Positions 7,477 to 15,826 of a stretch of 45,692 bases of DNA are shown piece after piece. The DNA is from Deltaproteobacteria bacterium (lineage in GTDB: Bacteria > Desulfobacterota > Desulfarculia > Adiutricales > Adiutricaceae). The notes under the pieces are model-generated. The model did no database searches and was not told where the DNA came from. It saw only the letters and a program-made list of their open reading frames with translations. The position numbers and the translations under genes were made by a program. The stretch is from the NCBI GenBank assembly GCA_031276865.1, contig JAISMF010000039.1, forward strand, positions 1-45,692, read 5' to 3'. Within the stretch, counting starts at the first letter, position 1. Each line of letters opens with the position of its first letter.

Positions 7477-8415
7477 TCACAGGGTCTTCAGCCTCTCCCG
7501 GGCCACGCCGGCGCTGTAGCTCTTGGGATAGTCCCGGACCACTTTGTTGTAAAGCAGCTTGGCGGAATTGTGGTCGCCCAGGGCCTGGAAGGAGAGGCCC
7601 TGCTTCAGGAGGGCGGCCGAGACCAGGGTGTTTTTGGGAAAGCCCGTGATCATGGTCTGGTACTCCAGGATGGCGTCCTCGAACTTGTTTTGAAAGTAGA
7701 GGGACTCCCCTATGTAGTACTGGGCCGCGGCGGCCTGTTTGCCGCTGGGCTCGGCCTGGAGGTACTCCTGGAAATTCACGATGGCCGCCGGATAGTCCTT
7801 TTGATCGAAGAGGGCCTTTCCTTTGTCGTAGGCGCTCTCCACCGGGGCCGGAGGCTGGACCGGGACCGGAACCGCCCCGGAGGGGCCGGGCTCCACCGGA
7901 GGTCCGGTCTGGATGGCCCCGGCGGGCAAAGGCGGTCCGCTTTCGGGGGGCGGCGGCGCCGCTCCGCCCGGGAGGGGCGGAGCCCCCTGGGCCCCGGGGC
8001 TCCCCGGCACCGGCGGCGGCGGCGGGGTCAGGATGGGCACGTTATCCGGCAGCGGGGCGTTGGGGGCGACCACCTGGGGGTCCAGGGGGGGTAGGTTGGC
8101 GCGCTTTTCCAGCCTGTCCAACCTGGCGGAAAGATACTCCAGCTGCTGGCGCAGGGAGAGTCCGCCGATGGTCGCGGTGTCGACGTTCTCGTTTAGGCGC
8201 TGTATGTTGGAGCGCATGCCGTCCAGCTCCTGACGCAGCGCCGAGCCGCCTGGCGCCTGGCCGCCGGATTGATCCTTGAGGTTGGCCACTTCCATCTTCA
8301 AAACGTTCACCTCCCGCTCCAGGGCCGAACCGCCGCCCAGGCCCACGGACCCCGAGCAGGCCGGAAGAAGGAAAAGGGCCGTCCCCAGAACTAGAAACGT
8401 CGGTTTTATTCTCAT
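7477..8415 (-). CDS. cpoB: CpoB/YbgF-like lipoprotein with coiled coil and TPR repeats
   Basis: A 312-residue exported protein. The start is the ATG at 8415, giving a lipoprotein signal MRIKPTFLVLGTALFLLPAC with a lipobox LPAC; GGAGG lies about 10 bases upstream. An in-frame extension to 8499 would spoil the signal peptide and was not used. Residues about 30-115 form a coiled coil (EREVNVLKMEVANLKDQ). A long Pro/Gly-rich linker follows, and the last 125 residues carry TPR repeats (AYDKGKALFDQKDYPAAI and the next two units), as in CpoB. In E. coli CpoB works in the periplasm with Tol-Pal and PBP1B during constriction. There it is soluble, so the lipobox and the proline linker are differences. 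No tol or pal gene is in the window. Terminator and promoter show it is monocistronic. Confidence 0.85.
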   Translation of the reverse strand: MRIKPTFLVLGTALFLLPACSGSVGLGGGSALEREVNVLKMEVANLKDQSGGQAPGGSALRQELDGMRSNIQRLNENVDTATIGGLSLRQQLEYLSARLDRLEKRANLPPLDPQVVAPNAPLPDNVPILTPPPPPVPGSPGAQGAPPLPGGAAPPPPESGPPLPAGAIQTGPPVEPGPSGAVPVPVQPPAPVESAYDKGKALFDQKDYPAAIVNFQEYLQAEPSGKQAAAAQYYIGESLYFQNKFEDAILEYQTMITGFPKNTLVSAALLKQGLSFQALGDHNSAKLLYNKVVRDYPKSYSAGVARERLKTL

Positions 8416-8550
8416 GAAAGTCGTCCCTCCGGAAAAATATGGAGATTCGGCGCCGAAACAGTCCCCGCCGGGGCCTCCGGGTCGCCGCTTGGTTTTCACG
8501 CCGAATCGCCTCTTTTGAGGATCCGGGCGTCCGGAAAAAGAATTTTCACC

Positions 8551-8579
8551 TTTTTAGCACAGATCGGGCTTCTTTTCAA
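8551..8579 (-). promoter_or_regulatory. Sigma70-type promoter of cpoB
   Basis: On the minus strand TTGAAA (8579-8574), a 17-bp spacer and TAAAAA (8556-8551) lie about 140 bp upstream of the chosen cpoB start. The rest of 8416-8875 is GC-rich and without a convincing gene. Confidence 0.55.
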
Positions 8580-8875
8580 CCCGGAAGGGCCCCCTCCGGG
8601 CCCCCTCCCCTCCGGCCCCCCCCTTTTTGGGCTCCGCTCCGGCCCGGCTTTCCGCCCCCGTTCAAGCGCGGATCTCCCAATCCGGCTTCCGCCCGGCCCA
8701 CCCCGGGTTCTTTTACCGGTTCTTCCGCGAAATTCCGGATCTTCCGACGAATTTCCGAGTCTTCCGGCAAAATTGAAACGGCGGACGCGATATGTGGACA
8801 ATCCAGAGCGGCTGCCGCGTTTCGGGAAAAAGAGCCCCCGGGGAGGATCTTAAAGTTCGAGCCCGTTTAAGGATC

Positions 8876-9373
8876 TTAAAGTTTGATCAGGTAGTAAAAA
8901 TAGGGGACGTCCACCACATGGGAGGCCTTGATCCGATCCAAAAGGGAGGCCAGCCTCGACAGCCTGGGCCGCACCAGACGGATCTCGCTTTCCGTGGGGA
9001 AGGCCTCCGGACCGTAGGCCCGCTCGATTACCTCCCTGACCCGCGGGCTGTCGCGGTTCGCTTCCAAAATCACGATGACGCACGTCTTAACCGCGGCGTA
9101 CCTCACCCTTTCCTCCTTCACCTTGAAATCCTTGGCGAGTTTCGACTCGATAAACGAGGGTTCGAAGGTGTCGTCGGCGGCGAGGCTCAGAAACTTCTCG
9201 CAGATGGCGAGGTCCCTCGCGTTCAAAGGCGGCTGGCGGAGAAAAAAATCCCCCGGGAGATGATTTCCGGCGTCCGCGCCGGAAGCCCCGGAAATAAGGA
9301 AAAGCGTCGGAAAAATCAGAATCGAAAGCGTAAGCGCCGGAAAAACAAGGGCCGGGAAAATCTTCTTCCGCAT
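8876..9373 (-). CDS. Small exported protein of unknown function
   Basis: The protein has 165 residues from the ATG at 9373, which has GAGG six bases upstream; a TTG two codons earlier (9379) is possible but less well placed. Residues 1-33 are a signal peptide: MRKK, a long hydrophobic stretch (ALVFPALTLSILIFPTLFL), then SGASGADA as a likely cleavage region. The mature part (about 130 residues) is mostly helical and charged, with one Cys in LAICEKFL and one in KTCVIVIL. It ends YFYYLIKL. I recognise no family. The gene stands alone, reading the same way as cpoB, about 460 bp upstream of it. Confidence 0.6.
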   Translation of the reverse strand: MRKKIFPALVFPALTLSILIFPTLFLISGASGADAGNHLPGDFFLRQPPLNARDLAICEKFLSLAADDTFEPSFIESKLAKDFKVKEERVRYAAVKTCVIVILEANRDSPRVREVIERAYGPEAFPTESEIRLVRPRLSRLASLLDRIKASHVVDVPYFYYLIKL

Positions 9374-9984
9374 CTTCAACCTCGCCTGGAAAGGCCGAAA
9401 CGGGTCGCCTTTCCATCGTTTCGGAAACTAAAAAAAACAATTTTTTTTAAAAAAACGCGGGCGCGTCCCGCGGAGAACTTATAAACCCTGAAGGCTCCGG
9501 ACGCAAGGGCGAAAAAAAGCGCCCGACGTCGAAAAAGACGCCGGAAACCTTCTCCGGACGAGACGGAGGGGAGTCTTCAAGCGGGCCGGAGGGAAGTCTT
9601 CAGGCGAGACGGGGGGGCGTCCGCGGCCCTCGGGGAGGCGGATCAAAAAAATACCGAAAAAAGAGTCGGGACGCCTTGGCCTCCGGCCGGGATCCCGCGT
9701 CTTCCCCCCCCGCGGACTTAAAGATCTAAAAAATTCAAGCCGATTAGTGATCAAGACCGTAGCGCCTCCGCTCGGTCCCCGGGGGAAAGCCTTATGAAAA
9801 ATGGCCTCCATCTTGCAAAGACGCGGGTGAGGAAAGCCGACGCCCCGGCGGGGGCGCTCTCAAGCCGTTTTCCCGGGTAAAACGGGAAAAAAATTCCAGC
9901 CTCCCCAAAACCCAGCCCCGGGGGGAGGAAGGCGGCTTTAACGGGGAAAAAGAACGGAAAGGCAGATTTTAAAGGAGTTTCGGC
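9374..9984. other. Gap without a recognised gene
   Basis: About 600 bp of GC-rich sequence with purine-rich patches, between two divergently transcribed genes. An A/T-rich patch (9429-9452) lies near the upstream end of the exported-protein gene. No promoter could be placed with confidence. Only the ribosome binding site AAAGGAG, seven bases before the ATG at 9985, is clear. Confidence 0.5.
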
Positions 9985-10599
9985 ATGGAAGTGGTCACAA
10001 TCGACGGACAGATGTTCACCGCCAGCGAGATAGCTGGCTCCAACCTGGAAGAGATCCTTCTAAACATCCTGGAGCACCCCTCCACCAACGGGAGGATCAT
10101 AACCGGGGTTCTCTTAAACGGCGAGCCCTACTCCGAGGAGGTTCCCCACGCCGCTCTGGAGGTGGAGAGGGGGACCATTAAAAGCCTGGAGCTGGACACC
10201 TTGACCCTGGAGGACATGGGACTGGCCTTTTTAAAGCAGGGTCCCGACTATCTCGCCACCCTGCTGGAAGCCCTTCCGCGGATAGTCGAGGCCTTCCGCC
10301 TGGGTGACGAGCAGGAGGCGAACGAGTTCTTCCTCAATTTCCTGGAATCCCTGCAGCTCCTCATGAGCATGCTGGAGCAGAGCCGACAGGTTCTCAATCT
10401 CTGGCAGGGCCAGGACGGGGAGAACGGCTCCGAGCTCAGCCAGTTCCTGGACGGCCTGGTGGAGGTTTTAAGCACCATGATAAACCTCCAGGAGCAGAAG
10501 GACTGGATCTTCCTGGCGGACGTTTTGGAATACGAGCTCACCGATTCTTTGAAAAAACTTTCCGAAATCCTTCCTTTATTGATACAGAGGGGGCACTAA
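9985..10599 (+). CDS. Acidic, helical protein of unknown function
   Basis: A 204-residue soluble protein I cannot assign. Residues 1-65 look like a small alpha/beta domain (MEVVTIDGQMFTASEI ... VLLNGEPYSEE). From about residue 70 it is all helical and strongly acidic, with repeated Leu and Glu (EFFLNFLESLQLLMSMLEQ, SQFLDGLVEVLSTMINLQEQ). There is no signal peptide or membrane segment. The start is well supported by AAAGGAG at seven bases. The next gene begins 5 bp after the stop, so the two form one unit that ends in a terminator at 11152-11186. A helical export-chaperone or scaffold pair would fit, but that is inference. Confidence 0.65.
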   Translation: MEVVTIDGQMFTASEIAGSNLEEILLNILEHPSTNGRIITGVLLNGEPYSEEVPHAALEVERGTIKSLELDTLTLEDMGLAFLKQGPDYLATLLEALPRIVEAFRLGDEQEANEFFLNFLESLQLLMSMLEQSRQVLNLWQGQDGENGSELSQFLDGLVEVLSTMINLQEQKDWIFLADVLEYELTDSLKKLSEILPLLIQRGH

Positions 10600-10603
10600 A
10601 AGG

Positions 10604-11050
10604 ATGTCCGGCGGAAATAAATACAGCGAGCCGGAAAAAAACTTCTGGCTGAAAACCCTGGAGCTTTCCCGGGAATGCCTGGAACTGGACCGCGGATTTT
10701 TGGGCGCCCTGGAAAAAAAGACGGAAAACGGCGACGATCCTTTGGAGCCGGCTCTCTGGGAGAACTTCATCGAGGCCAGACGGAGCCTCGTGGATTACAC
10801 CACGGAGAATATCCTCCTTTTAGCCCGCGACAAGGGGAGCCAGGCCCGAAACAAAGACGTGATGAAGCGTCTGGAGACCACCCTGAACGAAGTCATGCGC
10901 CTGGAAGAGAAGCTCGCCTTCTTCCTCTCCGAAAACTTAAGCGTCCTCAAAGACACGGTGGACGGTATAACCAAAAACCAAGCCATATTCGCGGCCTACG
11001 GGCGCTCCAACCCCAAACCCGCGGCCGAGGCGCTGGAGACGACCGCCTAA
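10604..11050 (+). CDS. Helical protein of unknown function, FlgN/FliT-like in character
   Basis: A 148-residue, all-helical, charged protein. It has two long helices around residues 8-35 (NFWLKTLELSRECLELD) and 50-135 (FIEARRSLVDYTTENILLL ... NEVMRLEEKLAFFLSENLSV), and a C-terminal segment with a GRSNP turn near residue 136. The size, helix pattern and late GRSNP-like turn recall FlgN-type flagellar chaperones. Similarity is weak and no flagellar gene is nearby, so I do not name it. It is cotranscribed with the preceding acidic gene (4 bp between them); the ATG follows CACTAAAAGG. Confidence 0.6.
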   Translation: MSGGNKYSEPEKNFWLKTLELSRECLELDRGFLGALEKKTENGDDPLEPALWENFIEARRSLVDYTTENILLLARDKGSQARNKDVMKRLETTLNEVMRLEEKLAFFLSENLSVLKDTVDGITKNQAIFAAYGRSNPKPAAEALETTA

Positions 11051-11151
11051 AAAGGAGGACTTGGGTTAAGCGAAAGAAGGAAACCCTTTATAATCCGGCG
11101 GAAAAAAACCCGCCGCCCGAAACCCGTCTCGACACGCGCAAAGGACATCCC

Positions 11152-11186
11152 GGCCGGGCGCTTTAAACGCGCCGCCCGGCCTTTTT
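11152..11186 (+). terminator. Rho-independent terminator
   Basis: GGCCGGGCG (11152-11160) pairs with CGCCCGGCC (11173-11181) and TTTTT follows. It ends the two-gene plus-strand unit that starts at 9985. Confidence 0.85.
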
Positions 11187-11409
11187 CCTTCCTCTTATTT
11201 TCGCCGCGGGCATTGTCCATACATTTTGGCTCTCCCGCCGCCTCCGACTTTCCCGCCCCTTCAACCGGGTCCGTCCGGAGGATGGCGCGAATTAGGATCC
11301 GGTGAATTTTACGGATCTTTAAAGCCCTCCCCCGAAAGGCGGAAAAACAATCCCGCCGTTGTATTTCTTCAAGCGCTTCGATTAGCGCCATATTCCGTTC
11401 AATCAAGCG

Positions 11410-12102
11410 CTAAAACGGCCTTACCTTGTATTCCGCGAAGCGGCTTTCCAGCTCCTTTCGGTCGCCGGTGAAGAAGGGCGCGAGTTCCTTGGAGACGAAA
11501 AGCCAGTAATCGGCGACATCCCCGACCAGTCCGGGCTCGTGAGTCGAAAGGATCACCGTTTCCCCCCGCTCTTTGAGGCGCCTTAAATCCCCCGTCAGGG
11601 TGACGGTTCCGCTCCAGTCCAGTCCCGAGAAGGGCTCGTCTAGAAAGAGCGCCCTGGGCCTTCCGCTCAGGGCGCCTATAAGGGCGAGCCTTTTTTTCTC
11701 GCCCGGTGACAAAGCGTCCACCCGCGTCCGCGAAGCGGACGAGAACCCCCAGGCGGAGGCTAGGGAAAGCGCGCCCTCTTGGTCGTCCTTAACGTCCGCG
11801 GCCGAAAGCCCCAGCTCCTCCTCCACGGTCTGGCCTAGGAGGAAATAGTCGATATTCTGGGGAAGCAGAGCGAGCTCCCCTCTAATCGACGAAGCTTTTT
11901 TCCCCTCGATCTCGATTATCCCTTTCAATGGTTCCCGATAGCCGGAGAGAAGGTCCAGAAGGGTGGATTTACCGCTTCCGTTTTCACCGCAGATCACGAG
12001 GCACGCCCCTTTGGGAAGGGAAAAAGCGAGTCCGGACAAGACGGTCCTTCCTCCCGGATAAGAAAACTCCAACCCCTCCGCTTTAAGAAAAGCTCCCTCC
12101 AC
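11410..12102 (-). CDS. bioM: ECF-type ABC transporter ATPase (BioM/CbiO-like)
   Basis: A 230-residue ABC ATPase. Walker A is GENGSGKST (about residues 39-47), the Q loop is ALLPQNIDY, the signature is LSPGEKKRLAL, Walker B is ALFLDEPFSGLD, and the switch His is in LSTHEP. Short CbiO-like ATPases energise ECF importers such as BioMNY for biotin. A biotin S component (bioY) lies 3 kb upstream on the same strand, so a biotin role is likely, but the gene symbol is an inference. The expected transmembrane coupling gene bioN is not found on either side. The start is GTG at 12102 with GATGAGG eight bases upstream. An AT-rich restriction-modification island separates it from bioY. Confidence 0.75.
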   Translation of the reverse strand: MEGAFLKAEGLEFSYPGGRTVLSGLAFSLPKGACLVICGENGSGKSTLLDLLSGYREPLKGIIEIEGKKASSIRGELALLPQNIDYFLLGQTVEEELGLSAADVKDDQEGALSLASAWGFSSASRTRVDALSPGEKKRLALIGALSGRPRALFLDEPFSGLDWSGTVTLTGDLRRLKERGETVILSTHEPGLVGDVADYWLFVSKELAPFFTGDRKELESRFAEYKVRPF

Positions 12103-12454
12103 CGTTACGGCCTCATCCTTGTTTTTCCACTTCCGGTCGTTTTACTCCTCTAAAACAAAAACGTTATGAAAATAGCCTTGCGCCGGACAAAAAGACGGAT
12201 GCGAGTTAAAGAGCACGGTTGAAATATTATCTCCGAAATTTATCTTTTTAGCTTTTAGCTGCCTCTTCTAATATTTTTCTAAAAAAATCGTGACATTCCG
12301 TACGAGCATTACTAATAATTTATTAGCAAATATTAATGCGCTCTTTATTAATCTAATCTTTATTTGAATTTATTGCGTTCATCCCCTATGAGACTTATTG
12401 GCGTTTTAATAGTTAAGAGTGTTCCAGATTGTATATATATATTTGAAAATTTTT

Positions 12455-13534
12455 TCACGATTGCTCTTTTCTAATATCTGATATAAGACCGCTTAAAGGT
12501 CTGACATAATCTTTCATCCCAATATGTTTAGACGCATTTTTATATTTATCACTAGAATCCAGCAAATAAAAAATATGTCGTTGTTGGCCGAGCATAGTTA
12601 TTTTATCATCGCTTAAATCTGTATCATATGTTAACAAATGCCAAATATGACGAATTCTAAATTTTGATAGAGTATCTTTGTCTGCGCCGGAAATTTGTTT
12701 CCATCTTTCTCGAAGAGTTCGTTTACAACTGATGCCTATAATCCAGTTATCTTTGCATTTAAACCATTTGTCTACTTCGATATCTGTTTGGAAGTGATCT
12801 GGCGCTGGATGAGATGTGAAATTGAAATAATTAAATAGAAAATCAAAAACATCTTCCAAACTTTGTCCAGCTCGACTTTTTCTTTTCTGACTTAACCTTC
12901 TCTCAAATTCTTGTACAAAAGATGTTAAAATTATGGCGATATCTAATTCTGTTAACTGACTTTTCCGATCATGCAGAATAGAATAAAGAGCTTTAAATTC
13001 TGAAACAATTAAACTTCTTTCTTTGTTTAAACAACCTAAAACTCCCAAATCATCCCATTTATGGATGATTGTGCCCACAGCTGATTCTCCTAAAGAGTCT
13101 AACATATCCTTTGCAGCCACGGTAGTAAATTCACGATCATTGCTAGGAACGATGGAGATTGCTATGTTTATAGGCATAATTATATGTTGAACAACAAAAA
13201 TAAAAACTATAACATCTTTAATAGTCACGATTTTATCGTTTATATCTATAGCTAATTGAATTATTAATTTATATTTTGGTGATGATTGGTTATATAATGT
13301 GGTTAGTGAATCGAAAATAATTTTTTTGGATCTTGAAATTTTTTCTTCGACTGAAATTTCATGTTTATCAAGCAAACATTGTAGTTGTTTTGACAACATG
13401 ATAAGATTATTTCTTTTTGATTGTGTTGTCCCTACTGCGCCATACTTGTCAGAATTTACCAACATTCTTGAAAACCAATATACGTTATGCCAAGAATTTT
13501 CAGTAACTAAATTATCTAGGGTGTTATTTTCCAT
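12455..13534 (-). CDS. Type II restriction endonuclease, PD-(D/E)XK type
   Basis: A 359-residue protein from the ATG at 13534; this start overlaps the methyltransferase stop (ATGGAAAATAA), as expected for a coupled pair. An earlier in-frame start at 13609 would lie deep inside the methyltransferase gene and is less likely. The candidate catalytic region is near the C-terminus: DHFQTDIEVDKWF, then WIIGISCKRTLRERWKQ (residues about 264-280). This resembles the PD-(D/E)XK core with a trailing R-x3-RW-x-Q of EcoRII-like enzymes. The N-terminal half is helical and may bind DNA. The gene is strongly AT-rich, unlike the GC-rich neighbours, indicating transfer. The recognition site cannot be predicted from sequence alone. 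Confidence 0.75.
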   Translation of the reverse strand: MENNTLDNLVTENSWHNVYWFSRMLVNSDKYGAVGTTQSKRNNLIMLSKQLQCLLDKHEISVEEKISRSKKIIFDSLTTLYNQSSPKYKLIIQLAIDINDKIVTIKDVIVFIFVVQHIIMPINIAISIVPSNDREFTTVAAKDMLDSLGESAVGTIIHKWDDLGVLGCLNKERSLIVSEFKALYSILHDRKSQLTELDIAIILTSFVQEFERRLSQKRKSRAGQSLEDVFDFLFNYFNFTSHPAPDHFQTDIEVDKWFKCKDNWIIGISCKRTLRERWKQISGADKDTLSKFRIRHIWHLLTYDTDLSDDKITMLGQQRHIFYLLDSSDKYKNASKHIGMKDYVRPLSGLISDIRKEQS

Positions 13535-14384
13535 CTTTATATGTATTCTTATTTTTAAATTCTTGAATGCGTTGTTTCGCCATTTTGCAATAATTTTCGG
13601 ATAACTCAATACCTATATAATCCCTTTTATTCTTCAATGCCGCTAGCGCCGTTGTTCCGGAACCCATAAACGGATCTAATACTATTCTCGCTGTTGTTGA
13701 TTTCACTATATGTTCAATTAAATTGAGCGGAAAAGGAGCCGGATGCTCATTCTTTTTCGTTTCCTGCGCGTAATCCCATACATCGCCACACTTATTCGCT
13801 TGTGGAGCAAGCTTAAAATGAGGTTTAGCGATAAGATATATTACCTCATATGTCGGCAGAAAGTATCCTCGGTTAAAATTTATACCACCTTTGCGTTTCC
13901 ATATAATAATCTGCCTTACAGGAAAATCTTTAACTATTTCAGCTCTATCCTGTAATAATCCGTTTTGCACCCTCCATTTGTGGTTATAAAAAATTGCGCC
14001 GTTCTCGGGTATCACTCTTAACATTTCTGATAAACAGTTTCTTTGCCATAAAACATAATCTTCATATGGCATATTATCTGAATGGTCGGCATATCCGTTA
14101 ATTAAACCCGCATTTGACCATTTACCGCCGCGACCGTCTTTTAATCCGTTTCCTGTTGAATTTTTTATATTATATGGCGGAGAGGTTACAACAAGGTCCA
14201 CGGAATTGTCAGGAATTCTCTTAATTATTTTTAACACGTCACCGCAGATAATTTTATTTCTAAATTCAATAAGAGAGTCTTCATTTACATTAAGATCTTC
14301 TAGTATTATTATATCTTCATCATGTATATTAGATTCATCTAAATCAAATAAGGGATCTAAAGAATCATTGGGATAAAATGACAT
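13524..14384 (-). CDS. Type II DNA methyltransferase, beta class (N4-cytosine or N6-adenine)
   Basis: A 286-residue amino-methyltransferase. The catalytic motif IV is TSPPYNIK (about residue 88), and the S-adenosylmethionine motif I is DPFMGSGTT near residue 245. The catalytic motif comes first, which defines the beta class. TSPPY rather than DPPY is frequent in N4-cytosine enzymes, but N6-adenine is not excluded. The N-terminus has an acidic lead of about 40 residues (PNDSLDPLFDLDESNI). The start is the ATG at 14384 with AGGA about eight bases upstream. It protects host DNA from the partner nuclease and is translated first. A perfect palindrome GAAACGTTTC lies about 60 bp upstream (14442-14451) and could be an operator, but no controller gene is present. 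Confidence 0.9.
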   Translation of the reverse strand: MSFYPNDSLDPLFDLDESNIHDEDIIILEDLNVNEDSLIEFRNKIICGDVLKIIKRIPDNSVDLVVTSPPYNIKNSTGNGLKDGRGGKWSNAGLINGYADHSDNMPYEDYVLWQRNCLSEMLRVIPENGAIFYNHKWRVQNGLLQDRAEIVKDFPVRQIIIWKRKGGINFNRGYFLPTYEVIYLIAKPHFKLAPQANKCGDVWDYAQETKKNEHPAPFPLNLIEHIVKSTTARIVLDPFMGSGTTALAALKNKRDYIGIELSENYCKMAKQRIQEFKNKNTYKDGK

Positions 14385-15183
14385 ATCGACGTTCCTAATG
14401 GGAAGGTACTATCATAATTGTTATAAATTCAACCAGGAGGCTGAAACGTTTCCTAAATCTCCCGATTTTTTCATCCGCATCGGATTAAAAGACCTCGGCA
14501 TGGGAACAGCCTAGGCAATCTTTCGGATTGTGTTAAAAAAAATCCGCCCCCCTTTCCATCGACAGAGTAACGAAATCTCTCTTCAGTCATCGTCCGTCCG
14601 ACATTCCATTTCCGTATTTCAAAAACATTGCGCTTCCGTGCGGAGGATAATTCCGCTCCCTATCCAGTCTTACAAATGCTACTAATTCAAATTAGCTGTC
14701 TAATATGTAATTATATATTTATAGACACCTTTGTTTTAGCAGCCAAGTTATATACGCCATAACTAAGCATGTTCAAAGCCAAGGTTTAACAGAAATAAGC
14801 TATAATATATACAAATAAAAATAACACAATAATTTATTATAACATGTTTAATAAAAAACCAAAGTCATATAATTTATAATATCACAAGAGCAATATTCTT
14901 AAGTATAGCGCGGACGATTATTTTAATCAACAACATCCTTTTGTTATTGCAACCACCGAAAAAAGCCATTCCGGCTCGAAATCAATCCCCTAACTATCTG
15001 GAAGTCCACAATTGTTTCAACCATGGAAAGGTCCAGAAGGTCCAGAGAACCATATTCAGCGGGTTCAGACCCGGCGGCGGGCGGAGGGGTGCCCACACGC
15101 TGATTTATTGTCATCTCATATCCCTCGGCGACGGGCGCCTCCGGGGCTGAGCGTCAAGGCCGTTTTTACCGGGAAAGCCTTCC
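14385..15183. other. AT-rich flank of the restriction-modification island, no gene seen
   Basis: 14385-14940 is mostly AT-rich and resembles the restriction-modification genes in composition. From about 14940 the sequence returns to GC-rich. I see no coding sequence, tRNA or transposase, and no direct repeats that would mark an insertion boundary. The matching AT-rich stretch on the other side is 12140-12454. Confidence 0.5.
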
Positions 15184-15759
15184 TTAAGCGCCCCCTCCGG
15201 AAGAGGGGGAGTCCGGTCTCGCCCACGGACCCTGGAGAAGGCCGCCGGTTTTGACGATGAGGGCGGAGGCGAAGGCGACCTTCACGCCGGCCCCGGGGAG
15301 GAAGGGCAGAGTTACGTAGAAGGCGTTCACGAAACTTAAAGAGAGGTTGAGGCGCAGTCCCAAGACGCCGCCGAAATGGATTAAAAGGGAGGCCAGGGCT
15401 CCGAACAGGATGAATCTTCCGGGTTTCGGATCGCGCGCAGCGAGTCCGGAAAGGGCCGCGGCCAGGGGGAAGGCCAAGGCGAAGCCCGCCGTGGGTCCGA
15501 AAAGAAAGCCCGGGCCCGTGTTTCCGCCGGCGAAGACGGGGAGTCCCAGAAAACCGCAGACGAGATAGACGAGCGCCGGGAAAAAGGCCCGGGGCCCCTC
15601 GGCGAAGCCGCTTAGGATCACGAAAAAGCTCTGCAGAGTGAAGGGCACCGGACCCAAGGGGATGGAGACGAAGGCCCCGACGGTTATAAGCGAGGCCCAG
15701 AGCGCCATCCTCACGGCGATTTCCACGTCCTTTTTAGCCAGAATTATCTTTCCGGTCAT
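15184..15759 (-). CDS. bioY: BioY, biotin-specific S component of an ECF importer
   Basis: A 191-residue membrane protein with about six hydrophobic segments. Family signatures are IPLGPVPFTLQSFFVILSG (residues 33-51) and YLVCGFLGLPVFAGG, followed by GPGFLFGPTAGF. BioY binds biotin with high affinity in the inner membrane and is energised by an ATPase (BioM) and a coupling protein (BioN). The start ATG at 15759 has GGGAGAAG directly upstream. It lies 67 bp after argC on the same strand and may be cotranscribed with it. The likely ATPase partner is at 11410-12102. The C-terminus is rich in Pro and Gly and ends within a GC-rich stretch. Confidence 0.93.
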   Translation of the reverse strand: MTGKIILAKKDVEIAVRMALWASLITVGAFVSIPLGPVPFTLQSFFVILSGFAEGPRAFFPALVYLVCGFLGLPVFAGGNTGPGFLFGPTAGFALAFPLAAALSGLAARDPKPGRFILFGALASLLIHFGGVLGLRLNLSLSFVNAFYVTLPFLPGAGVKVAFASALIVKTGGLLQGPWARPDSPSSGGGA

Positions 15760-15826
15760 CTTCTCCCGTTTTCCCCGAATTTTTTCGTTTCCGGCGAAGC
15801 GTTCCCCCGGGGCCGGGCGCGGCTTT

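Noticed and set aside
15040..15180. TPP-riboswitch-like pieces near bioY
   Set aside because: Single short matches without the conserved order of the THI element, and placed downstream of bioY.
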